A DNA stretch of 11,070 nt from Gemmatimonadaceae bacterium (GTDB lineage Bacteria > Gemmatimonadota > Gemmatimonadetes > Gemmatimonadales > Gemmatimonadaceae), in assembly GCA_014379705.1 (NCBI GenBank), contig JACMLI010000033.1:1-11070 (forward strand). Direction: 5' to 3'. Under the pieces are notes generated by a model. The model was given only the letters and a program-made list of their open reading frames with translations, ran no database searches and was not told the DNA's origin. This document shows, in pieces, positions 1 through 6,776 of this stretch (positions are counted from its first letter, which is position 1; each line of letters opens with the position of its first letter). The position numbers were made by a program, and so were the translations under genes.

Positions 1-159
1 AGCCTCGCGAATAACGCGATGATGGTGACGGCGCCCTGGGTGCTCAAGGTCGGGCTGTATTCGCTGGGGATGTTGGGCGTGTGCCTGCTGGCGTGCGTGC
101 TTCCAACACGTCGGGCACTCAAGGTCGAGCCCACCGACGCGCTTCGGGGGGACGCCTAG
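1..159 (+). CDS. ADOP/MacB-type ABC transporter permease, C-terminal fragment (cut by window edge)
   Basis: Reading frame 1 is open from the first base to the TAG at 157-159 and gives the last 52 residues of a protein. It contains a hydrophobic helix (VGLYSLGMLGVCLLACVLP) followed by the short basic tail TRRALKVEPTDALRGDA. That helix plus (A/T)RRAxxVxPxxALR tail is the typical C-terminus of FtsX/MacB permeases, and the complete permease that follows on the other strand ends similarly (LPARRASRVDPVLAFRTD). In such proteins this is the last membrane helix of the second FtsX domain, with a cytoplasmic tail. The rest of the gene lies left of the window, so length and start are unknown. The gene converges on the next one across about 105 bp with no recognised gene and no convincing terminator. 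Confidence 0.8.
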   Translation, partial: SLANNAMMVTAPWVLKVGLYSLGMLGVCLLACVLPTRRALKVEPTDALRGDA

Positions 160-264
160 AACGACAGCAGGAAGCAGTGCGTGAGTCGCGTGTGCAATCC
201 CGTCTGCCGGGGCTGGAGCGCGTCGCGAGATCCTGGCATCGCGGTCACCGTCGCCAGCCGTGCC

Positions 265-2727
265 TCAGTCCGTTCGGAATGCCAGGACCGGATCGACGCG
301 AGAGGCCCGTCGTGCCGGAAGCCAGCTGGCAAGCACGGAAGCGACGCCGAGGACGACCAGCGCGGTCGCAAATGTAAGCGGGTCTGCCGGGTGGAGGTCG
401 AAGAGCAACGCCTGGAGCACGCGGGTCGAGAGGAGTGCGCCGACAAGACCAAACACCGCGCCAACGGACACCAGCGCAATGCCCTCGCCGACGACAAGCC
501 GTTGCACACGTGCCCGGTCCGCGCCGAGCGCCATGCGGATGCCGATTTCTCGCGTGCGGGCGGCGACGCTGAGAGCAATCACGCCATAGATCCCGACGCC
601 TGCCAGGGACACCGCGATCGCCGCGAAGAGCCCGAGCAGGGTGGCGATGAATCGCTGGGACGCGGTGGCGACGGCGACCCGATCGGTCATCAGCTGCATG
701 TCATGCACGGGGTACCGGGGCGCGACCTCCTGCAGGATGCGACGGACGTCCATGCCTGACGCGGCAGGATCCCCCGCCGTCCGGACGAAGATAAACCCCC
801 CGTAGGACGGCCATTGATGGTAGGCCAGGTACATGGCGGGTCTTGGCACCGAGTCCGCCCACTCGCGCACATCGCCAACCACGCCGACCACCTCGAACTG
901 GCGCGGACCAAAACCGGCGCGCTTGCCGATCGGATCCTCGTCAGGCCAGAGCGTGCGGGCGGCCGCCTCGTTGATCACGGTCACCTTTGGTGACGTCGCA
1001 TGGTCGGCCGCCGTGAAGAGTCTCCCCCGCTTGAGCGGGATGCGCGCGGCGGTGAAGAACTCTGGCGTCGCCAGCGGGACCGCAGCGATCGGCGCGGCGG
1101 CGCCAGCCTCCGGCCGGTTTTCGACTTCAATCGGCGCACCCTCGCAGGCGCCGTTCAGTGGCGGGCAACTCGTCAGGCCGACGCTGGTCACGCCCGGCTG
1201 GGCCGCGAGCCGCGCGATGAGTTCATCGTAGAACCCCGGGAGCGCGCCTGGGGCGGTGCTTCCGGCGGGAATCGTGAGGCGCACGGAGAGCACCTGGCGC
1301 GCGTCGAAGCCGGGGTCGATCGCCAGCAGCTTGCCCAGGCTCCGAATCAACAACCCCGACCCCGCCAGCAGCACGAGTGCAAGCGCGACCTCGGAGATGA
1401 CGAGGAAACGCACGGGGGACATGCGGGCACGTCGCGGCCCGCCCCCCGTCGCGGCACCTTCCTTGATCGACTCCGAGAGCGACGCGCGCGTCGCGTGCAG
1501 GGCCGGCACCAATCCGAAGGCGACACCGACCAGCACCACCAGCCCGGCCGCGAACGCGAGGGCGGTCCAGTCGAACGTGATTGACGACAAGGTGACTGCG
1601 CCCAGGCCCCCGCGTTGCACGCGCAGCGCGGCAGGATGCATCGCGCTCAATGCCTGGATCCCAAGCCAGGAAACGACGAGGCTCGCGACGCCGCCGAGGG
1701 CGGCGAGCACCATGCTTTCGGTAAGAAGCAAGCGCACGACCCGGGAGCGGCGAGCGCCGAGCGCGAGACGCACGGCGATCTCGCGCTGCCGCGCACTGCT
1801 GCGCCCCAGGAGGAGATTGGCGACGTTCACGCACGCGATCAGGAGCACGAAGGCAACCGCCGCGGCCAGCACGAGCAGGGATTGCCTCACGACGGGCGTT
1901 ACGCGCAGGACGTCGAGTGGACGCGCCACGGCACTCCACGGAAGTCCGACCGCAAAGTTGTCTGGATGGACTTCACTGACGCGGGTTCCGAGGGCAGCCA
2001 CCGCGGTCCGCAGCCTCGCGTCGTCCACGTCCGCCTTGCGCCTGGCCAGCATGAATGACCGTGTGCTCGCGAGGACGGCGGCGCTTCGCGCGGTGATCGG
2101 AATGAACAACTCGCATTCACCTGTCAATCCCTGGAACCGGGCGGGCGCGATTCCGATCACGGCGTACGTGACGCCATCGAGGTCGATGGTCTTCCCGATG
2201 ATCGACGGGTCGGCGTTGTACCTGCGCCGCCAGAGTGTCTCGGAGAGCAGCACCTCGGCCGCCGCGCCGGGGCCCGCGTCGACTGCAGGATCGAAATCGC
2301 GGCCGCGAAGGGGCGTGAGCCCGAGGGTGCGGAGATAGTTGGCGCTGACGAGTTCAGCGCGCACGAGCTCCACCGGATCGCTCGTGATGGAAAGCTGGCG
2401 TGGCACGTAGAGCGACGTTGCCGAGAACTCCTGTTGGGTCCTGCGGAACATGTCCGCCCGGGGATAGGTCCAGATCGCGTCGTCGTTCGCCACGCGCGAA
2501 CCAACCGCAGGAGAGGAAAGCGAGACCTTCATCAGCTGTTCGGGCCGGCTGAACGGCAACGGCCGCAGCAGGAGCGCATTCACCGCGCTGAAGATGGTGG
2601 TCGTCGCGCCCACCCCGATTCCGATCGTGAGCACGGCGACCGCTGTGAACGCCGGGCGCCGGGCGAGGCCGCGCGCGGCGTACCGGATGTCATGCGCAAG
2701 ACTCATCCGGTGCTCGCGAAATCGCAT
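265..2727 (-). CDS. ADOP-type duplicated FtsX/MacB permease
   Basis: An inner-membrane permease of about 820 residues with the duplicated MacB layout. An N-terminal DIRYAARGLARRPAF segment leads into the first helix (about residues 26-50). Then come a periplasmic MacB core (about 55-280), three helices of a first FtsX domain (about 282-410, with the REIAVRLALGARR loop), a linker, another helix (about 440-462), a second periplasmic core, and a second FtsX domain with TREIGIRMALGADRARV and a final helix before PARRASRVDPVLAFRTD. About 800 residues with this duplication is usual for the 'acidobacterial duplicated orphan permease' group, which often lacks a linked ATPase; none is seen here. Substrate unknown; MacB relatives export peptides, lipoproteins or drugs by mechanotransmission. 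The start at 2727 is preceded by GGGGTGAG. ATG at 2706 (MSLAHDIRY) is an equally natural family start, and ATG at 2787 has no ribosome-binding site. Confidence 0.93.
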   Translation of the reverse strand: MRFREHRMSLAHDIRYAARGLARRPAFTAVAVLTIGIGVGATTTIFSAVNALLLRPLPFSRPEQLMKVSLSSPAVGSRVANDDAIWTYPRADMFRRTQQEFSATSLYVPRQLSITSDPVELVRAELVSANYLRTLGLTPLRGRDFDPAVDAGPGAAAEVLLSETLWRRRYNADPSIIGKTIDLDGVTYAVIGIAPARFQGLTGECELFIPITARSAAVLASTRSFMLARRKADVDDARLRTAVAALGTRVSEVHPDNFAVGLPWSAVARPLDVLRVTPVVRQSLLVLAAAVAFVLLIACVNVANLLLGRSSARQREIAVRLALGARRSRVVRLLLTESMVLAALGGVASLVVSWLGIQALSAMHPAALRVQRGGLGAVTLSSITFDWTALAFAAGLVVLVGVAFGLVPALHATRASLSESIKEGAATGGGPRRARMSPVRFLVISEVALALVLLAGSGLLIRSLGKLLAIDPGFDARQVLSVRLTIPAGSTAPGALPGFYDELIARLAAQPGVTSVGLTSCPPLNGACEGAPIEVENRPEAGAAAPIAAVPLATPEFFTAARIPLKRGRLFTAADHATSPKVTVINEAAARTLWPDEDPIGKRAGFGPRQFEVVGVVGDVREWADSVPRPAMYLAYHQWPSYGGFIFVRTAGDPAASGMDVRRILQEVAPRYPVHDMQLMTDRVAVATASQRFIATLLGLFAAIAVSLAGVGIYGVIALSVAARTREIGIRMALGADRARVQRLVVGEGIALVSVGAVFGLVGALLSTRVLQALLFDLHPADPLTFATALVVLGVASVLASWLPARRASRVDPVLAFRTD

Positions 2728-2963
2728 GGGTCTCACCCCGACGCTCGGTGGATGGAGGTGGATCGCGCCGCCTGGCCAGGTGTTCATGCTGCAGATGGCG
2801 ATCGCCGCACGCGGTGCAATCTATTCGGATTCCCGGGGGCAATCGGCGGACCTCCTGAACTGCGTCCGATTCTCGCCACGGCGGTCGAGTGCTACCTATG
2901 TTCCCCGAATCCGGTGGTTCCTGCCTGCCCCGTTTGTCCACCTGTCCTCCGAGAGAACTCGCC

Positions 2964-2970
2964 AGGGGAA
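2964..2970 (+). promoter_or_regulatory. Ribosome-binding site fixing a GTG start for the ligase
   Basis: AGGGGAA lies 5 nt before GTG at 2976. This favours GTG over the upstream in-frame ATG at 2889, whose first 29 residues (rich in Pro, Cys and Ser) do not resemble the family. The translation from GTG (ITTLAEILPAAARTHTDRIAL) begins exactly as acyl-CoA ligases do. Confidence 0.7.
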
Positions 2971-2975
2971 GCACC

Positions 2976-3932
2976 GTGATCACAACACTCGCAGAGATTC
3001 TTCCCGCCGCCGCTCGCACACACACGGACCGCATCGCCTTGATCGTCGAGGACCGGCAGTTCTCGTTCCGCGAGCTCGACGCCTTGTCCAATCGGGTCGC
3101 GAACGGACTCGGTGCCATCGGCGTCAACCCGGGCGACCGCGTGAGCCTCTTCGGGCCCAATAGCTGGGAGTGGATGGTCTCGTACTACGGCATCGTCAAG
3201 ACGGGCGCGGTCGTGAATCCCCTCAGCAGCATGCTGACTCCCGAAGAGGTGAGCTACTCGATGACCGATGCCGGGGCGCGTGCGGTGCTCGCCTCGTCGG
3301 ACAAGGCCAGTACGCTTCCCCTGAAAGGCGTGGGAAACCTCACCGATGTCGTGCTCTGGGGTGAAGCACCGATCGAGTGGGCAGCGATGTTGAGTGACTG
3401 GTTGCAGCACGCGAGCGCGGACTACGCGGCGGCGCGGAGCAAACCTTCTGATCTCGCGGTCATCTGCTACACGTCAGGAACGACCGGGCGTCCCAAGGGG
3501 GCCATGCAGAGCCAGCGCTCGGTCGTGGGTGCCGCCGTAGGAACGGCGTTGATGGCCGCGCGGACCGCAGACGATCGAATCGTCACGGCGTTGCCCCTCT
3601 TTCACGTGTATGGGAGCAGTGTGTTCAACGCCGCGATGATCGCCGGTTCAACGCTGAAGCGCGTGCTCTGCATGCATGCGGCCGTGGCACTGGCCGCCGT
3701 GGGAAGTGTGCCGGACGAGGCCAAGGGCGAACTGGCCAAAGCCTACGTGATCCTCAAGCCGGGAGTCGAGGTGTCAGGCGCCGACCTCGTGTCCCATTGC
3801 CGCGAGCACTTGGCGGCCTACAAAGTGCCACGTGCCGTGCAGTTTGTCGCGTCGGTGCCCACCACGTCGTCGGGCAAGATCATGCGGAGGAGGCTGAACG
3901 AAGTGGACGACGGCTCGTTCGCCGTGAACTGA
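2976..3932 (+). CDS. AMP-dependent acyl-CoA synthetase/ligase with in-frame central deletion
   Basis: The 318-residue product belongs to the ANL (acyl-CoA synthetase, NRPS adenylation, luciferase) superfamily, which makes acyl-adenylates and then acyl-CoA. The N-terminal part is normal: FSFRELDALSNRVANGL, the P-loop-like motif YTSGTTGRPKG (about 165-175) and LPLFHVYG (about 206-213). At about residues 225-233 (bases 3654-3675) it jumps from AAMIAGSTLKR straight to VLCMHAAVALAAVGSVPDE, which normally lies near the start of the C-terminal subdomain. The C-terminal lysine motif PTTSSGKIMRRRL (Lys about 301) is present. Missing are roughly 200 residues, including the YGxTE acyl/AMP-binding motif, the TGD motif and the hinge; complete family members are about 500 residues. 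The frame is intact, but the protein probably cannot adenylate. It may be a decaying gene, an assembly collapse or a repurposed fragment. It is 40 bp upstream of the YbjT-like gene, probably co-transcribed. The 248 bp before it is shared with the divergent permease; no convincing promoter was seen there. Confidence 0.85.
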   Translation: MITTLAEILPAAARTHTDRIALIVEDRQFSFRELDALSNRVANGLGAIGVNPGDRVSLFGPNSWEWMVSYYGIVKTGAVVNPLSSMLTPEEVSYSMTDAGARAVLASSDKASTLPLKGVGNLTDVVLWGEAPIEWAAMLSDWLQHASADYAAARSKPSDLAVICYTSGTTGRPKGAMQSQRSVVGAAVGTALMAARTADDRIVTALPLFHVYGSSVFNAAMIAGSTLKRVLCMHAAVALAAVGSVPDEAKGELAKAYVILKPGVEVSGADLVSHCREHLAAYKVPRAVQFVASVPTTSSGKIMRRRLNEVDDGSFAVN

Positions 3933-3972
3933 CCGCGGCCGTCGACTGGGGACAGCAGAGGGAACTGAGCGA

Positions 3973-5445
3973 ATGGACAGAAGCAGCGGTTCGGCAGGTG
4001 AGGCCCGGCGCGTGCTGCTGACGGGCGCTACCGGGTATATCGGTGGACGCCTGTTGGGTCTGCTGGAGGCAGAAGGTCACCGTGTGCGCTGCCTGGCCAG
4101 ACGTCCGGAAGTGCTGCGACGAAAGGTCGGGCCCGCGACGGAAGTGATCGCCGGCGACCTCCTGGACCGATCCAGCCTGGACCTCGCCATGGTGGGCGTC
4201 GATGCGGCCTACTACCTCGTGCACTCCATGGGATCGGAGTCGTTCGAGGAAGCGGACGTCCTTGCTGCCAGGAACTTTGGTGAAGCGGCGCGGTCTGCCG
4301 GGGTGCAACGAATCATCTATGTCGGCGGCCTGGGCAGCGAGCAGGAAGCACTCTCGCCTCACTTGCGGAGCCGGCAGGAGGTGGGACGGGTCCTGCGCGA
4401 GTACGGGGTGCCGGTGCTCGAGTTTCGTGCGTCGATCGTGATCGGTCCCGGGAGCCTGTCGTTCGAGATGATCCGCGCCCTGGTGGAGCGCCTTCCAATC
4501 ATGATCACTCCGCGGTGGGTGAGTGTCATGGCGCAGCCCATCGCCATCGATGACCTCCTCCAGTATCTCCTGGCCGCACTCCGTCTGCCCGTTTCGCAAT
4601 ACGGCGTCTACGAGATTGGCGGAGCGGATCGGGTGAGCTACGCGGACATCATGCGCACGTACGCGCGGCAGCGGGGGCTGCGCCGTCGCATGCTCTCGGT
4701 GCCCTTGCTGACTCCGCGTCTTTCGAGTCTCTGGCTCGGTCTCGTGACACCGTTGTATGCCCGGGTGGGACGCAAGCTCGTTGAAAGCATGATCCACCCG
4801 ACCGTTGTGCAGAATTCGGTGGCACTGGCCACGTTCGACATCCGGCCGATGGGAATCGAGGATGCCGTGCGGCGCGCACTTGCGCGAGAGGACCAGGGAT
4901 TCGTCGAAACACGCTGGTCAGATGCGTTGTCGTCAGCGGGGGCACCTCCGTCGTGGGGCGGAGTCCGGTTCGGCACCCGGCTCGTCGATTCGCGCGCGGT
5001 GACTGTGAGCGTTCCTGCGGCGCGGGCGTTCGCACCGATCGAAGCCATCGGGGGGAAAACGGGATGGTACGCACTGGATGTGTTGTGGCGTCTTCGTGCC
5101 TGGCTCGACCTGCTCGTTGGCGGAGTCGGCATGCGACGAGGCCGACCGCATCCCCGTCATCTCCATGTTGGGGATGCCGTGGACTTCTGGCGTGTAGAAT
5201 CGATTGAGCCAGGCCATCGCCTCCGACTTGCTGCCGAAATGAAGCTGCCCGGACGCGCATGGCTGGAATTCGAAGTGACGAGCGACGGTCTGTCGAGCAC
5301 GATCCGGCAAACGGCCGTCTTCGACCCTCTAGGCTGGCGTGGTCTCGCCTACTGGTACGCATTGTTTCCGCTCCACGAGGCGGTCTTCGCCGGGATGCTC
5401 CGGGGAATTGCGCGAGCTGCGAGTTCGGTGAAAGAAGAGGCTTGA
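3973..5445 (+). CDS. YbjT-like NAD(P)-binding SDR protein with C-terminal DUF2867
   Basis: A 490-residue two-domain protein. Residues about 12-300 form an atypical/extended SDR Rossmann domain of the NmrA/epimerase kind: VLLTGATGYIGGRLL carries the dinucleotide-binding TGxxGxxG (17-24), followed by GDLLDRSSL, the YYLVHSMGS strand, IIYVGGLGSE and FRASIVIGPGS. The classical YxxxK catalytic pair is not evident, so redox chemistry is uncertain. Residues about 325-485 match DUF2867 (TGWYALDVLWRLRAWLDLL, MRRGRPHP, DAVDFWRVESIEPG, AEMKLPGRAWLEFEV). The size and order match E. coli YbjT, whose role is poorly defined. It should be cytoplasmic, with possible membrane contact through hydrophobic C-terminal segments. 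The ATG is preceded by AGAGGGAA with 8-nt spacing. It follows the ligase by 40 bp on the same strand, suggesting one transcript; a shared role in lipid or acyl metabolism is only a guess. Confidence 0.9.
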   Translation: MDRSSGSAGEARRVLLTGATGYIGGRLLGLLEAEGHRVRCLARRPEVLRRKVGPATEVIAGDLLDRSSLDLAMVGVDAAYYLVHSMGSESFEEADVLAARNFGEAARSAGVQRIIYVGGLGSEQEALSPHLRSRQEVGRVLREYGVPVLEFRASIVIGPGSLSFEMIRALVERLPIMITPRWVSVMAQPIAIDDLLQYLLAALRLPVSQYGVYEIGGADRVSYADIMRTYARQRGLRRRMLSVPLLTPRLSSLWLGLVTPLYARVGRKLVESMIHPTVVQNSVALATFDIRPMGIEDAVRRALAREDQGFVETRWSDALSSAGAPPSWGGVRFGTRLVDSRAVTVSVPAARAFAPIEAIGGKTGWYALDVLWRLRAWLDLLVGGVGMRRGRPHPRHLHVGDAVDFWRVESIEPGHRLRLAAEMKLPGRAWLEFEVTSDGLSSTIRQTAVFDPLGWRGLAYWYALFPLHEAVFAGMLRGIARAASSVKEEA

Positions 5446-5454
5446 TCGGACTGA

Positions 5455-5475
5455 CGGCATCGGTGTTCGGTGCCG
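5455..5475 (+). terminator. Terminator-like hairpin after the YbjT-like gene
   Basis: CGGCATC (5455-5461) pairs with GGTGCCG (5469-5475) with one wobble: a 7-bp stem with a 7-nt loop, starting 10 nt after the stop codon. There is no T-tract, so intrinsic termination is uncertain. It sits in the 136-bp gap between two convergent genes, where a terminator is expected. Confidence 0.35.
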
Positions 5476-5581
5476 CCAGGCGTCTCCCTGACCAGCCAGA
5501 TGCGCCCGACAGGAACAAGGTCAAGGGAACGACGACCCGGGAGTTGCGCCGGTGCCCACCGCCACCCCGCGAGCCTCTCGC

Positions 5582-6535
5582 CTATTTGATCACGTTGTAC
5601 TTCCGCGACCGATCGCGTACCTCCTGCGATCGATCCAACTGCCGGAAAATCTCTCTGGGCAGCGCTTCCCTGGTCGCGTTCTGCACCGATCCGGTTGTCC
5701 TGAGCTCCTGTAAGGCGCGCCTGACCGCGCCCAACGAGATCGTCCCGAAGTCGAGAATGGCGGCGAAGGCGACCTTGGCGTCCTTCAGCTGAGCTAGCGT
5801 CCCATCGGTCGACATCAGTGGCTTCTTGACCACCGCAGCGGCCTTCGGGTTGTCCTGCAACGGAAGTCCGGGGAACCAGAAAGCGTCCGCTCCGGCCTCT
5901 TCGTAGGCGGCCGCCCGCTCCATCACCTCATTCATTGTCCGGCTCTCCCGCAATCCAACCGAGGCCACGACGATCACGAAGCTCGGATCCCGACGAGCAT
6001 CGACCGAGGCGTGGATTTTGTCCACCATCTGCGCCATGGTCACGAGGTCCCCTTTCGGCGCGCCCATGTGCGGCAACAGATCGGCATCCTCGATCAGTAT
6101 GCCCGCCATGCCGGCCCGCTCGAACAGTTGGATGGTACGGTAGACGTGCGATGCGGTACCTTTGCCGTCCTCGACATCGGCGAGCACCGGCACATCGACA
6201 TTCGCCGCTATCGTGCCCGCATGATTGAGGAGATCCGTCATCGTTATCAATCCAACGTCCGGGATGCCGAGCGCTCTCGAAGGGGCTTGGCCGGACACAC
6301 ACACCAGCGGAAATCCTTCCAGCTCACACAACCTCGCCTGCAAGACGCTCTCGATCACGGGAGCGTGAAACGGCTGCTTGAGCGCTTCACGAAACCGGGC
6401 TCCTTTGCTCGGGCTTTGTGCCTTCGCTGTCACCGCCGCTGATGCCGGCACACTCATTGTGCTTCCCGCCAACGCCCCAGCGGCCACCGCCGCCGTCGAC
6501 CTGATGAACGCACGGCGCTTCGACCTGTCTTCCAT
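5582..6535 (-). CDS. Tat-exported isocitrate lyase/PEP mutase superfamily protein
   Basis: A 317-residue protein. Residues 1-35 form a twin-arginine signal: KRRAFIRS, an Ala-rich hydrophobic stretch, then ASA as likely cleavage site. The mature part is an ICL/PEPM TIM barrel: VCVSGQAPSRALGIPDVGLITMTDLL (about 78-103) resembles the family's S/TGxxxSxxLGxPDxGxxTxxE block, VLADVEDGKG (118-126) takes the place of DxDxGYG, and IEDADLLPHMGAPKG (148-162) the place of the IED...KxCGH loop. The metal-site Asp120 and Glu149 are kept, the second Asp is Glu122, the isocitrate-lyase catalytic Cys is absent (PHMGA at 155-159), and the ARTDA motif reads ASVGL (191-195). It is therefore not a classical isocitrate or methylisocitrate lyase. 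It may be a C-C or C-P lyase/hydrolase of unknown substrate, or a binding protein. Usual family length is about 280-300, matching the mature region. The start at 6535 has AGGAG 5 nt upstream and puts the Tat motif near the N-terminus. Confidence 0.9.
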   Translation of the reverse strand: MEDRSKRRAFIRSTAAVAAGALAGSTMSVPASAAVTAKAQSPSKGARFREALKQPFHAPVIESVLQARLCELEGFPLVCVSGQAPSRALGIPDVGLITMTDLLNHAGTIAANVDVPVLADVEDGKGTASHVYRTIQLFERAGMAGILIEDADLLPHMGAPKGDLVTMAQMVDKIHASVDARRDPSFVIVVASVGLRESRTMNEVMERAAAYEEAGADAFWFPGLPLQDNPKAAAVVKKPLMSTDGTLAQLKDAKVAFAAILDFGTISLGAVRRALQELRTTGSVQNATREALPREIFRQLDRSQEVRDRSRKYNVIK

Positions 6536-6540
6536 ATCGT

Positions 6541-6545
6541 CTCCT
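6541..6545 (-). promoter_or_regulatory. Ribosome-binding site for the ICL/PEPM gene
   Basis: On the - strand AGGAG lies 5 nt before ATG at 6535. It selects this start over the in-frame ATG at 6589, which would put 18 extra residues in front of the Tat motif. Confidence 0.75.
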
Positions 6546-6569
6546 ATCGGTTGCAGGATTGAGGTTGGT

Positions 6570-6590
6570 CTTGAGATAGGTGGTATCAAG
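6570..6590. repeat. Imperfect inverted repeat in the ICL/PEPM leader
   Basis: CTTGA (6570-6574) pairs with TCAAG (6586-6590), and TA/TA continue inside after a 2-nt bulge, around a GGTGG centre. It lies 35-55 bp upstream of the ICL/PEPM start. A second short palindrome, CGTGG-TG-CCACG, occupies 6614-6625. Either could be an operator or a leader hairpin; at this length chance is also possible. Confidence 0.25.
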
Positions 6591-6740
6591 CGGCGGCTGG
6601 GCCCCTACGGTAACGTGGTGCCACGCACTGCTCCACCACAATCCACGCGCTCACCGTCTGCCGACCGGGCGCATACCGCTGGTTCGGGGCAGGAAGATGT
6701 TCGATCGGGCTGACTGGCCATCGCTGCTCCGGTTCCGCTT

Positions 6741-6765
6741 ATGCGCCTCCCTGAGTGGGGCGCAT
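6741..6765 (-). terminator. Terminator-like hairpin after the HAF/PKD gene
   Basis: ATGCGCC (6741-6747) and GGCGCAT (6759-6765) form a perfect 7-bp stem that extends inward by one T-G wobble and one C-G pair (9 bp) around a 7-nt loop. In the direction of the HAF/PKD gene it begins 11 nt after the stop. No U-tract follows, so it may be a Rho-assisted stop or an mRNA 3'-end stabiliser. It suggests the downstream ICL/PEPM gene has its own promoter. Confidence 0.45.
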
Positions 6766-6776
6766 GGCCCGCTGGC

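Noticed and set aside
224..243. Possible terminator between the convergent permeases (CGCGA...TCGCG)
   Set aside because: The stem is only 5 bp with a 10-nt loop and no T-tract; such repeats are common by chance in GC-rich DNA.
1256..2338. 360-residue + strand open frame inside the permease gene
   Set aside because: Ala/Arg/Ser/Thr-rich shadow of the permease coding strand with no family resemblance.
2818..2902. Promoter-like hexamers between the permease and ligase genes (TAGATT on -, TATGTT on +)
   Set aside because: Neither has an acceptable -35 hexamer at 16-18 bp spacing, so they are not called.
3880..4797. Long antisense open frame opposite the ligase end and YbjT-like gene
   Set aside because: Its His/Arg/Gln-rich composition is typical of antisense shadows in GC-rich DNA, with no domain and no ribosome-binding site; the sense strand encodes a clear family protein.
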